Assembly: GCA_010092695.1 (NCBI GenBank) | Contig: JAADJJ010000001.1 | Location: 2,294,001 to 2,358,000 of the forward strand | From: Enterobacteriaceae bacterium 4M9 | Lineage (GTDB): Bacteria > Pseudomonadota > Gammaproteobacteria > Enterobacterales > Enterobacteriaceae | Direction of reading: 5' to 3' | DNA length: 64,000 nt | Part shown: in pieces, positions 17,908 through 26,704 of the stretch | Numbering within the stretch: position 1 is the first letter of the stretch | Layout: every line of letters begins with the position of its first letter | Notes under the pieces: model-generated | The model's database searches: none | Seen by the model: only the letters and a program-made list of their open reading frames with translations | Told to the model about the DNA's origin: nothing | Translations under genes and position numbers: made by a program

Positions 17908-18088
17908 GTCATTTCCTGGTAAACCGGGTTATCCGACCCGGAGTGAAATTTCGGTGTGCGCCAAAAGCTTAGCAACACCAGCCTGAAAAATCAGTAAGTG
18001 ATTCCCGAATAAGACAAAACCAGCGCAAAAGCGCGACCCAGGTGGCCCGCGCCGTGGCTCACCTGGGAAGGTGGGAGGGAGAGGGCGT

Positions 18089-19267
18089 TTACGACAACTT
18101 ATTGAACACCCTCGCCACGCGGCCCACGCCGCTGACGTTCACCGCGCCGTCGTTGGCCGGGATAAACGCGGACTCGCCGGGCTTAAGCACCAGACGTTCC
18201 TCTGCGTTGACCAGCACCGCTTCGCCTTCAACGCAGAACACAATCGCGGCGCTGTCTTGCGCAAGCTCCGTAGCGCTGCTGCTGAGTTCATGCAGCGAGA
18301 ACGCAAAGTCATCTACCGGAATCGGGAAATCCAGTTCTGCACCATGCTGCACCGGCATAGTCAGCAGCGAGTCTGGCGCTTTCGGCGTAAATTTCACATT
18401 CGCCACCAGTTCCGCAATATCAATGTACTTCGGCGTCAGCCCGGCGCGCAGCACGTTATCCGAGTTGGCCATGACCTCCAGCGCCACGCCCTGCAAATAG
18501 GCATGCGGCGTTTCGGCAAACAGGAACATGGCTTCACCAGGTTCGAGCTTCACCACATTAAGCAGCAGCGGTGAGAACAGGCCGCTGTCGTCCGGGTAGT
18601 TCTGGCTGATAAGACGAATGGTCTGCCACGGCTCGCCCTCATGGGTTTGCAGAACAGATTTCAGTACTGCCAGCGCGCGCTGTTTCTCCTCGCCCTGCAT
18701 ATTGAGCAGCGCAGCAAACAGGTCACGCAGGCTGTCGGCATTTGGGTTGGTCAGGAAGTGGGCGATAGCCGGATGTGCACCTGCGACCGGTTGCAGCAGC
18801 GAGACAATGTCTGAAAACTCACGAAAGGCGTTCATTGCCAGAAACGGCGTCAGTGCAAATACCAGTTCCGGTTTGTGGTTTGGGTCTTTGTAGTTACGCT
18901 CGGCGGCATCAAGCGGGATACCGGCAGCGTTCTCACGGGCAAAGCCTTCTTCAGACGCTTTCTTATTCGGATGGACCTGAATAGACAGCGCCTGGTCGGC
19001 GCACAGCACTTTAAACAGAAACGGCAGTTCACCAAAACGTGCATTAACCGCCTGACCCAATGTTGCCGCCGGGTCAGCGTTAATCACCTCGCGCAGGCTA
19101 CGTACGCTGCCATCAGACATTGTCACAGAGGAACTGCTTTTGGGGTGTGCGCCCATCCATAACTCTGCCATAGGCAGATTGTCCGGGTTTTGAATGCCAT
19201 ACAGCTTAGTCAGCGCTGTTTTGCTGCCCCAGGCATAATTTTGCACTGAGTTGATTAATTTTTGCAT
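18089..19267 (-). CDS. manA: Mannose-6-phosphate isomerase
   Basis: Interconverts mannose 6-phosphate and fructose 6-phosphate, for mannose use and GDP-mannose supply. This is a type I zinc enzyme of 392 residues: IQVHPNK and HKPELVFALTPF contain zinc ligands, and ETPHAYLQG a further one. A TTG two codons upstream could extend the frame, but MQKLINSVQNYAWGSK is the family start. Confidence 0.96.
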   Translation of the reverse strand: MQKLINSVQNYAWGSKTALTKLYGIQNPDNLPMAELWMGAHPKSSSSVTMSDGSVRSLREVINADPAATLGQAVNARFGELPFLFKVLCADQALSIQVHPNKKASEEGFARENAAGIPLDAAERNYKDPNHKPELVFALTPFLAMNAFREFSDIVSLLQPVAGAHPAIAHFLTNPNADSLRDLFAALLNMQGEEKQRALAVLKSVLQTHEGEPWQTIRLISQNYPDDSGLFSPLLLNVVKLEPGEAMFLFAETPHAYLQGVALEVMANSDNVLRAGLTPKYIDIAELVANVKFTPKAPDSLLTMPVQHGAELDFPIPVDDFAFSLHELSSSATELAQDSAAIVFCVEGEAVLVNAEERLVLKPGESAFIPANDGAVNVSGVGRVARVFNKLS

Positions 19268-19482
19268 TAGCAATGCCTTGTGATGAATGGAAAGGTTTCT
19301 GGCCTTATTAAACCAATTCTCTTGTCTGAAGTAACCCTGAAGAGTAAAAAGTCGTATCAGTCTCAGTTTTTGTTAAAAAAATGTATAACATATTTGCCGC
19401 CACCGTTCTGGTGTGGCCGGGTGCCGCTGCACGCCGCGCCGGAAATGGATTTAACGTAGCTGAAGTAGCAAGTGAGAGATAA

Positions 19483-21129
19483 ATGTCGAATAAACCTTTC
19501 CAGTACCAGGAGCCTTTCCCGCTCAAAAAGGATGACACCGAATACTACCTGCTGACCTCTGATTATGTTTCTGTGTCAGAGTTTGAAGGGCAGGAGGTGT
19601 TAAAAGTCGAACCGCACGCCCTGACGCTTCTTGCGCAGCAAGCCTTCCACGATGCCTCCTTTATGCTTCGCCCCGCCCACCAGAAACAAGTTGCCGCCAT
19701 CCTTGATGACCCAGAAGCCAGCAATAACGACAGATACGTCGCGCTGCAGTTTCTGCGTAACTCTGAGATTGCCGCCAGGGGCGTGTTACCGACCTGCCAG
19801 GACACCGGCACCGCGATTATCACCGGTAAAAAAGGCCAGCGCGTGTGGACCGGCGGTGGTGATGAAGAAGCACTGTCGCGCGGTATCTACAACACTTACA
19901 TCGAAGACAACCTGCGCTACTCACAGAACGCAGCGTTGGATATGTATAACGAGGTTAACACCGGCACCAACCTGCCTGCGCAAATTGACCTCTACAGCGT
20001 AGACGGCGCGGAGTACAAATTCCTGTGCATCGCCAAGGGCGGTGGTTCGGCGAATAAAACCTATCTTTACCAGGAAACCCGTGCGCTGCTGTCGCCGGGC
20101 AAACTGAAAAATTACCTGGTAGAGAAAATGCGTACCCTCGGCACCGCTGCGTGCCCGCCGTACCATATCGCGTTTGTGATTGGCGGCACCTCTGCTGAAT
20201 CCACGCTCAAAACCGTGAAGCTTGCCTCCACCAAATATTATGACGGGCTGCCAACGGAAGGTAACGAGCACGGCCAGGCGTTTCGTGACCTGGCGCTGGA
20301 AGCTGAACTGCTGGAAGAGGCGCGTAATCTCGGTCTCGGCGCGCAGTTCGGCGGCAAATATTTCGCCCATGATATTCGCGTGATTCGTTTGCCGCGCCAC
20401 GGCGCATCCTGCCCGGTTGGTATGGGCGTGTCCTGTTCGGCTGACCGCAACATCAAGGCCAAAATCAACCGCGACGGTATCTGGATTGAGAAGCTGGAGC
20501 ACAACCCAGGGCAGTACATCCCGCAAGCCCTGCGTCAGGCCGGTGAAGGTGAAGTGGTGCGCGTCGATCTGAACCGTCCGATGGATGAAATCAGAAAACT
20601 GCTCTCGCAGTATCCGGTTTCCACGCGGTTGTCGCTCAATGGCACAATCATTGTGGCGCGTGATATTGCCCACGCCAAACTCAAAGAGCTGCTCGACAAC
20701 GGTGAACCGTTGCCGCAGTACATCAAAGATCACCCGGTGTACTACGCCGGTCCGGCGAAAACACCGGAAGGCTATGCCTCTGGTTCACTGGGGCCGACCA
20801 CTGCCGGGCGTATGGATTCCTACGTTGACCTGCTACAGGCCAACGGCGGCAGTATGGTGATGCTGGCGAAAGGTAACCGTAGTCAGCAGGTGACTGACGC
20901 CTGTCATAAGCACGGCGGCTTCTATCTTGGTAGCATCGGTGGTCCGGCTGCGGTCCTGGCGCAGCAGAGCATCCGCCATCTGGAATGTGTGGCCTATCCG
21001 GAACTGGGCATGGAAGCTATCTGGAAAATTGAGGTCGAAGACTTCCCGGCGTTTATCCTGGTGGATGACAAGGGCAATGACTTCTTTGCTCAAATCCGGA
21101 CCTCACAGTGCAGCAACTGCGTGAAATAA
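19483..21129 (+). CDS. fumA: Class I (4Fe-4S) fumarase
   Basis: Hydrates fumarate to malate in the TCA cycle; 548 residues, the length of E. coli FumA and FumB. Cluster cysteines are seen in PTCQDTGTA, in TAACPPYHIAF and in SCPVGMGVS. The position directly upstream of fumC identifies it as fumA rather than fumB. The 215-bp region before it should hold the respiration-regulated promoter. Confidence 0.95.
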   Translation: MSNKPFQYQEPFPLKKDDTEYYLLTSDYVSVSEFEGQEVLKVEPHALTLLAQQAFHDASFMLRPAHQKQVAAILDDPEASNNDRYVALQFLRNSEIAARGVLPTCQDTGTAIITGKKGQRVWTGGGDEEALSRGIYNTYIEDNLRYSQNAALDMYNEVNTGTNLPAQIDLYSVDGAEYKFLCIAKGGGSANKTYLYQETRALLSPGKLKNYLVEKMRTLGTAACPPYHIAFVIGGTSAESTLKTVKLASTKYYDGLPTEGNEHGQAFRDLALEAELLEEARNLGLGAQFGGKYFAHDIRVIRLPRHGASCPVGMGVSCSADRNIKAKINRDGIWIEKLEHNPGQYIPQALRQAGEGEVVRVDLNRPMDEIRKLLSQYPVSTRLSLNGTIIVARDIAHAKLKELLDNGEPLPQYIKDHPVYYAGPAKTPEGYASGSLGPTTAGRMDSYVDLLQANGGSMVMLAKGNRSQQVTDACHKHGGFYLGSIGGPAAVLAQQSIRHLECVAYPELGMEAIWKIEVEDFPAFILVDDKGNDFFAQIRTSQCSNCVK

Positions 21130-21137
21130 CCGCGTCT

Positions 21138-21157
21138 GACCGCCCGTTCGGGCGGTC
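21138..21157 (+). terminator. Hairpin after fumA
   Basis: gaccgccc / gggcggtc perfect 8-bp stem with a gttc loop, 8 bp past the fumA stop, followed by only a weak T tract (atcttcccc). It may attenuate readthrough into fumC. Confidence 0.6.
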
Positions 21158-21254
21158 ATCTTCCCCATCGTAACCGCACGAAGCACCAAACTCTTTCACC
21201 GCCAGCGGCCATACTCAACGCCATGCTTTTCCGTTATTTGCACAGGAGCAGGTC

Positions 21255-22649
21255 ATGGTAGCCAGTCGCCACGAAAAAGATTCTATGGGCAGCATCAGCG
21301 TGCCGCAGGACAAACTCTGGGGCGCGCAGACGCAGCGTTCGCTGGAGCACTTTCGCATCTCATCAGAAAAAATGCCGCCGGCGCTCATTCACGCGCTGGC
21401 GCAGACGAAACGTGCCTCGGCTACGGTGAACATTGCCCTTGGCCTGCTCGATGAGCAGCGCGGCAGCGCTATCATTGCCGCTGCGGATGAAGTGCTGGCA
21501 GGTAAGCACCCGGATGAGTTTCCGCTGGCGATATGGCAGACCGGCTCTGGCACCCAGTCCAACATGAATATGAACGAAGTGCTGGCCAATCGCGCCAGTG
21601 AGCTGCTGGGCGGCGAGCGTGGCATGGCGCGGCTGGTGCACCCGAACGATGATGTCAACAAAAGCCAGAGTTCTAACGACGTCTTCCCCACGGCGATGCA
21701 CGTGGCGGCGCTGACAGCGCTGCACCATGCATTGCTGCCTGCGTTGGCAACACTGACGCAAACCCTGAAGGCGAAATCGGTGGCGTTTAGCGACATCGTC
21801 AAGATTGGCCGCACCCATTTGCAGGATGCGACACCGTTGACGCTCGGCCAGGAAATCTCCGGCTGGGTGGCGATGCTGACCCACAGCCGTAAGCATATTG
21901 AGAGCAGCCTTGAGCACCTCGGTGAGCTGGCGCTGGGCGGTACGGCGGTCGGGACCGGGTTGAACACCCATCCGCAATACGCCGAGCGCGTGGCGCAGGC
22001 GCTGGCCGAACAGACGGGCCTGCCGTTTGTGACCGCTCCCAATAAGTTTGAGGCGCTGGCAAGCTGTGATGCGCTGGTGCAGGCGCATGGCGCGCTGAAA
22101 GGGCTGGCCGCATCGCTGATGAAAATTGCCAACGACGTGCGCTGGCTGGCCTCGGGGCCGCGCTGCGGCATTGGTGAAATCCGCATCCCGGAAAATGAGC
22201 CGGGTAGCTCCATCATGCCGGGTAAGGTCAATCCAACCCAGTGTGAGGCGTTGACCATGCTGTGCTGTCAGGTGATGGGCAATGATGTGGCGATCAACAT
22301 TGGTGGCGCGTCTGGCAACTTTGAGTTGAACGTGTTTCGGCCAATGGTTATCCATAACTTCCTGCAAACGGTGCGGTTGCTGGCAGACGGTATGGCGAGC
22401 TTTAACGAGCACTGCGCCGAGGGGATTGAACCTGACCGCGAACGCATTGATACGTTGCTCAGAGAGTCGCTGATGCTGGTTACGGCGCTCAATACTCATA
22501 TTGGCTATGACAAGGCGGCGGACATTGCCAAGAAAGCACACAAAGAAGGGCTGACGTTGAAGGCGTCAGCCCTGGCGTTAGGCTACCTGACGGAGCAGGA
22601 GTTTGATGAGTGGGTGCGCCCGCAGGAGATGACGGGCAGTAAAGCGTAA
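21255..22649 (+). CDS. fumC: Class II fumarase (iron-independent)
   Basis: Oxidation-resistant fumarase of the aspartase/fumarase superfamily, 464 residues. Signature segments are GSGTQSNMNMNEV, IGRTHLQDATPLTLGQE (catalytic His) and the SS loop GSSIMPGKVNPTQCE. It lies 125 bp downstream of fumA as in E. coli, where SoxRS induces it separately. Confidence 0.97.
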   Translation: MVASRHEKDSMGSISVPQDKLWGAQTQRSLEHFRISSEKMPPALIHALAQTKRASATVNIALGLLDEQRGSAIIAAADEVLAGKHPDEFPLAIWQTGSGTQSNMNMNEVLANRASELLGGERGMARLVHPNDDVNKSQSSNDVFPTAMHVAALTALHHALLPALATLTQTLKAKSVAFSDIVKIGRTHLQDATPLTLGQEISGWVAMLTHSRKHIESSLEHLGELALGGTAVGTGLNTHPQYAERVAQALAEQTGLPFVTAPNKFEALASCDALVQAHGALKGLAASLMKIANDVRWLASGPRCGIGEIRIPENEPGSSIMPGKVNPTQCEALTMLCCQVMGNDVAINIGGASGNFELNVFRPMVIHNFLQTVRLLADGMASFNEHCAEGIEPDRERIDTLLRESLMLVTALNTHIGYDKAADIAKKAHKEGLTLKASALALGYLTEQEFDEWVRPQEMTGSKA

Positions 22650-22744
22650 GGGATTTGCCAGGCCAGCACGCCGGTAGCACCAGGTCGGCTTGCCTGCACG
22701 CGTGCTTAGCGTTGGTACATAAGCCGTTGCGCTGGCGCACTGTC

Positions 22745-23668
22745 TCAGGGAGCCAGCCATAAATGCAGACGCGGGATAAGCAATGTCAACGGCTGTGCCA
22801 GCGGTAAATGGCGATGCCGGATGTTGTCAGCGTCATAATTATTCAGCTCGCCAATCTCTGGCACCGCACCGCCCGGTGGCGTGAGCGTAATCAGCGGCGA
22901 AGGGCAGGCGTGCTGTACCTGACGCTGACTTTCGGGATACCAGGCACGGGCAATCGGTTGTACCTTAACCGGACGTTTAATCTTAAGCCGCGCGTTTTCG
23001 GGCAGCGCGGCTATATCATTGTATTCAGCCGTGAGTTTTGCCGCCCACTGCTCACGGGTAAACGGTGGGACTGCACGCCCGGCGGCGAGGCTTTTTTCCA
23101 GCATTGTCAGCACCGCATTGCGGGTGAGGTTTTTAACAATTTGCTTGTTGGCCCAGCCAAAGCGCAATGTGCCGGGGCGCTCCAGCAGCGCGAGTTGGCG
23201 GTAAGCGCTGAGGGTCAATAATCCCGGCAGGTGGCGATGCACCCACTCAAAGCGTTGCCCGGCGGGCAGCCCTGACTCCACGGTGACTATCTTTTCCAGC
23301 GCGGCTTTCAGGGTGTTGATGCGCGCTATCTGCTCGCTAATCTCCTGCTGGCGGAAGGGTTCTGCCTCGAAGCACAACGCGCCAGGCAGGCGCACGGCGG
23401 CTTTGCTGCTGCGTTTTTCCGACTGCTGCTGAATAAACAAATGGGTAAAGTGGCGCAGTGCTATCTCTGCTGCGGCTTTGCCTGTGCGCTGGGTAACGAC
23501 AATGCTGTCGAGCGGATCATGCTCTTTGCCTTTCTCAACCGGCGGCAGTTCAAACACGCGAGCGGCGAGCAGGCGGCAGGACTCCAGCATCTGACGCAGC
23601 GCCAGCAGTTCGTGCTCCAGCGTTCTGAACGTGCTGGTCAGGCTGTCGGTTAACGCGTAGCGGCTCAT
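22745..23668 (-). CDS. tus: Tus, DNA replication terminus site-binding protein
   Basis: Monomeric protein that binds Ter sites and arrests replication forks from one side. The 307 residues match E. coli Tus (309) through RHFTHLFIQQQSEKRSSKAAVR, FEWVHRHLPGLLTL, TLRFGWANK and the DNA-binding stretch KIKRPVKVQPIARAWY. The frame runs further upstream, but that extension has no Tus similarity. GGAG sits 5 bases before ATG 23668. Its promoter region contains a Ter site, consistent with the autoregulation known in E. coli. It converges on fumC. Confidence 0.96.
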   Translation of the reverse strand: MSRYALTDSLTSTFRTLEHELLALRQMLESCRLLAARVFELPPVEKGKEHDPLDSIVVTQRTGKAAAEIALRHFTHLFIQQQSEKRSSKAAVRLPGALCFEAEPFRQQEISEQIARINTLKAALEKIVTVESGLPAGQRFEWVHRHLPGLLTLSAYRQLALLERPGTLRFGWANKQIVKNLTRNAVLTMLEKSLAAGRAVPPFTREQWAAKLTAEYNDIAALPENARLKIKRPVKVQPIARAWYPESQRQVQHACPSPLITLTPPGGAVPEIGELNNYDADNIRHRHLPLAQPLTLLIPRLHLWLAP

Positions 23669-23695
23669 CATTTCTCCGGTGCAGCGAGCGGTAAA

Positions 23696-23711
23696 ATAGT
23701 TACAACATGCT
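23696..23711 (-). promoter_or_regulatory. Ter replication-arrest site upstream of tus
   Basis: The minus strand reads AGCATGTTGTAACTAT, matching the Ter core AGNATGTTGTAAYTAA except at the final base. It lies 28 bp upstream of the tus start, the position of TerB in E. coli. By the known polarity (the G-C(6) end is non-permissive), forks moving leftward in window coordinates, from rstB toward tus, would be blocked. Confidence 0.9.
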
Positions 23712-23828
23712 AAAGATATAACACAGCAGCGCAAGCTCAGCCAGTGTGCACGCAAGGCAGAACAGGTAAGTTGCGCAAGGTGGCGGCTTTTGCGCCGCAG
23801 ATTCGAACAGGTGCGCGGTACCAGGAAA

Positions 23829-25127
23829 TCAGCTGAGCGGCTGGGTGTCGCTTGTCTGCGAGGGCCAGCGAAAACTCAGGCGTGCGCCGCCGAGCCCGCT
23901 CTCATCGGCGCTGACGCGACCGCCCATTGCGGTTGCGATGGAATGCACAATGGCCAGCCCCAGGCCGCAGCCGCCGGTTGCGCGATCGCGGCTTGGGTCG
24001 AGGCGCACAAACGGCTCGAAGATATGCTCACGCTCATCAGCAGGGATGCCAGGGCCATCATCTTCAACAGTGAGCACGGTTTCCTGCGCCTGGGTGTGTA
24101 GCGTAACGCGCAACTGCTGCTGGCTGTAGCGCAGCGCATTGTTCAGTAGATTATCCAGCACACGCTCCATCAGGCGCACATCAAGGTGCTCCGTGTGTGC
24201 TGTTGTGGGCAATATCAGTTCAACGGCGCGGTCAGCGTGAATAAGCTGCACTTCTTCAATGCGTTCGTGCAGCCAGTCATTAAGATTGAGGCTTGTCGGA
24301 TGTAGCTCATTCTGCGGTCGGTCAAGGCGTGCATAGGTCAGCAACTCTTCTATCAGCGATTCCAGTTGGCCGATATCGCGGTTCAGTCCCTGGGACTCAT
24401 CCTCACTCAGGTTTTCACTCATCGCCAGCCGGTAACGCAGGCGCACCAGCGGCGTGCGCAGTTCATGGGCGATACCGTCAATCAGCTGTTTTTTGCTGGC
24501 AATCAGCGCATTGATGTTATCTGCCATCTGGTTAAACGCCACGCCCATGCGCTCAAAGCTTGATGTGCTGTCAAAGTGCAGTCGTTCGTCCAGGTGGCCG
24601 CTGCCAAAGCGCTGGGCAGCTGACTCCAGCTTCAGCATGTCCTGCCAGTGCGGGCGCATCCAGATAAACACCGGGAAGGCCAACGAGATAGCGATAAAAG
24701 CGATAATCATCACGTCCAGCAGGCGCATCTGGTGCAGAAAAAACAGATACGGCACCGGGCCTGCAACAAGTACATAGCGGCTGTCGGGAATGCGCTGGAT
24801 AAACGTGTATTCCTCATCCAGCCCCACAATATCGCCATTAAGCAGCTTTCGGGTGGAGGCAGGATCGAGGTGATAGTCGCTGAGCGGCTCAATGCTGAGA
24901 TCGAACGACAGGTTAAGGTCGGCATCCTCGAGCGTTTTACTCCAGTCGCGCGGCGGGATTTCTTTAAGCTCGCTTCGTACCATATACAGCGAACTGATCA
25001 TCAGATCTTCCAGCGACTGGCGCCCGGCACGCTCGGCGGTAAATTTATAGACCAACCCGACCAGCATCGTCATGACCAGAAAGCAGACAAACAGCAACAG
25101 GTAGAACTGAATAAACAGCTTTTTCAT
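23829..25127 (-). CDS. rstB: Sensor histidine kinase RstB
   Basis: Inner-membrane kinase partner of RstA, 432 residues. TM1 is about residues 7-28, followed by a periplasmic sensor region and TM2 at about 136-156. A HAMP region and the H-box DGIAHELRTPLVRL (His near 221) follow. The ATP-binding domain has LLNNALRYS, EDDGPGIP and GGCGLGLAI. The RstBA system belongs to the PhoPQ-connected acid and Mg2+ response in E. coli and Salmonella. It is 30 bp downstream of rstA. Confidence 0.95.
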   Translation of the reverse strand: MKKLFIQFYLLLFVCFLVMTMLVGLVYKFTAERAGRQSLEDLMISSLYMVRSELKEIPPRDWSKTLEDADLNLSFDLSIEPLSDYHLDPASTRKLLNGDIVGLDEEYTFIQRIPDSRYVLVAGPVPYLFFLHQMRLLDVMIIAFIAISLAFPVFIWMRPHWQDMLKLESAAQRFGSGHLDERLHFDSTSSFERMGVAFNQMADNINALIASKKQLIDGIAHELRTPLVRLRYRLAMSENLSEDESQGLNRDIGQLESLIEELLTYARLDRPQNELHPTSLNLNDWLHERIEEVQLIHADRAVELILPTTAHTEHLDVRLMERVLDNLLNNALRYSQQQLRVTLHTQAQETVLTVEDDGPGIPADEREHIFEPFVRLDPSRDRATGGCGLGLAIVHSIATAMGGRVSADESGLGGARLSFRWPSQTSDTQPLS

Positions 25128-25157
25128 AACACCTTCTGGGCCGGACGAGGCGGCGAA

Positions 25158-25886
25158 TTACTGCTCCCAGGCCTGGGGAGCAAACAGATAGCCTTTGTTG
25201 CGAACGGTCTTGATACGAAACGGTTCGGCCGCGCTGTCGCCGAGCTTTTTACGCAGACGCGACACCGCAACATCCACGCTGCGGTCCAGCCCGTCATAAC
25301 TCACACCGCGCAGGTTTTTCAGCAGCGCGTCGCGGTCCATAATTTGCCCGGCGTGGGTTGCAAGCTCCCACAGCAGGTCAAAATCTGCCGACGACAGCGA
25401 CACATCCTGCACGCCGAGCGTCACCTGGCGGTTAACCGGGTCGATGCACAGTGCGCCAAAACGCAGCGGGCGATGAGGCATTAGCGTGGATGCAGGCTGG
25501 GCCTGGGTGCGGGCCGTCGCGCTATTTGGCGACTGGCGCAGATGCAGGCGCAAGCGGGCAAGCAGCACCGGCGGCGGTGTGGTTTTGAGGATATAGTCGC
25601 AGGCACCCAGCTCAAGCGACAGAATATGGTTCATATCGCTGTCAAGGGAGGTCAGCAGTACGATAGGGCCTGGCCACTGCGGACGCAGGTCGCGACACAG
25701 CGTCATGCCGTCTTTGCCCGGTAGCATGATGTCGAGCAAAACCAGGTCGGGCTGTTCCCGGAGAATGGTTTCTTCAGCGCGGTCGCCACGGCTTTCAAGC
25801 ACGGTGTCGATATCGTGTTTGCCAAGCCAGGCGGCGATAAGTTGCCCGACTTCAGGATCGTCTTCTACAAATACAATTTTGCTCAT
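25158..25886 (-). CDS. rstA: Response regulator RstA (OmpR family)
   Basis: 242 residues: a receiver domain with the acidic pocket VEDD and phospho-acceptor Asp52 in LLDIMLPGKDG, then a winged-helix DNA-binding domain (SADFDLLWELATHAG, YDGLDRSVDVAVSRLRKKLG). First gene of rstAB. E. coli has ydgC between folM and rstA; here only 61 bp separate the two. Confidence 0.95.
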   Translation of the reverse strand: MSKIVFVEDDPEVGQLIAAWLGKHDIDTVLESRGDRAEETILREQPDLVLLDIMLPGKDGMTLCRDLRPQWPGPIVLLTSLDSDMNHILSLELGACDYILKTTPPPVLLARLRLHLRQSPNSATARTQAQPASTLMPHRPLRFGALCIDPVNRQVTLGVQDVSLSSADFDLLWELATHAGQIMDRDALLKNLRGVSYDGLDRSVDVAVSRLRKKLGDSAAEPFRIKTVRNKGYLFAPQAWEQ

Positions 25887-25947
25887 GGCTTATCACGCAT
25901 CATCCAGAAGACAGCACCATACACCGGCGCGCTTTGCTGCGCCATCG

Positions 25948-26670
25948 TTAGCGCAGCGGCCGACCGCCGTCCACGGCGAAACTGCGTCCGGTCACAAAGC
26001 GGCTGGTCAGCAGGTAATCCACCAGGTCGAGGATCTCTTTCTCACCGGGGGCGATTTTCATCAGTGATTTGTTCAGTGCTTTCTGGCGATAGTCGGCGTC
26101 ATCGCTTTCGTTAAACAGAATCAGCGCCGGGGCGATGGCATTGACTTTTACCTCTGGTGCCAGCTTGCGGGCAAACGAGCGGGTGAGGTTATCCAGCGCA
26201 GCCTTGCTGGCGGCATAGGCGATATGCTTATCGCTACCGGTTTCCACTACGTAATCGGTAAAGTGAATAATGTCGGAGGCGGCGTGGCCATAACCGCGTA
26301 GCAAAGGTGCAAGATGGAAATTGAGCAGATAGGGCGCGTGTACGTGGATTTGCAGCATGGCGCTTAACGTGTTGCTAAGCGCTACGTTGGGGCTTTCTGC
26401 CTGCCACTCACTGGCGTTATGGAGCAGGGCGCGCAGTCCGTCGCAGCGTGCTTTGACTTCCTCAGCAAAGGCAAGGATGCCGTCATCGTGACAGAAGTTG
26501 GCCTGCACGCAGGTGGCACCGCTGTCGGCCAGTACGTCGATGGCGTCATAGCGCGTGCGGTAGCTCACCAGCACCGGGATTTTTTGCGCCAGAAGGTGGT
26601 GTGCCAGCGCCAGCCCGATGCGGCGTCCGCCGCCGGTGATGACGACAGGACGCTGTAATTTTTTACCCAT
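25948..26670 (-). CDS. folM: FolM, dihydromonapterin/dihydrofolate reductase (SDR)
   Basis: Short-chain dehydrogenase that reduces dihydromonapterin to tetrahydromonapterin and has weak dihydrofolate reductase activity. The 240 residues include the NADP-binding motif TGGGRRIGLALA and the catalytic YAASKAAL. A C-terminal TGRSFAVDGGRPLR is typical. It follows ydgI by 34 bp on the same strand. Confidence 0.92.
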   Translation of the reverse strand: MGKKLQRPVVITGGGRRIGLALAHHLLAQKIPVLVSYRTRYDAIDVLADSGATCVQANFCHDDGILAFAEEVKARCDGLRALLHNASEWQAESPNVALSNTLSAMLQIHVHAPYLLNFHLAPLLRGYGHAASDIIHFTDYVVETGSDKHIAYAASKAALDNLTRSFARKLAPEVKVNAIAPALILFNESDDADYRQKALNKSLMKIAPGEKEILDLVDYLLTSRFVTGRSFAVDGGRPLR

Positions 26671-26704
26671 GTGTTTGCCCCCATTGCGATGACGGGGCCA
26701 AAAC

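Noticed and set aside
21363..22541. 392-codon minus-strand frame inside fumC
   Set aside because: Shadow of a GC-rich conserved gene; its composition (Arg/Gln/His-rich) and position exactly antisense to fumC show that it is not coding.
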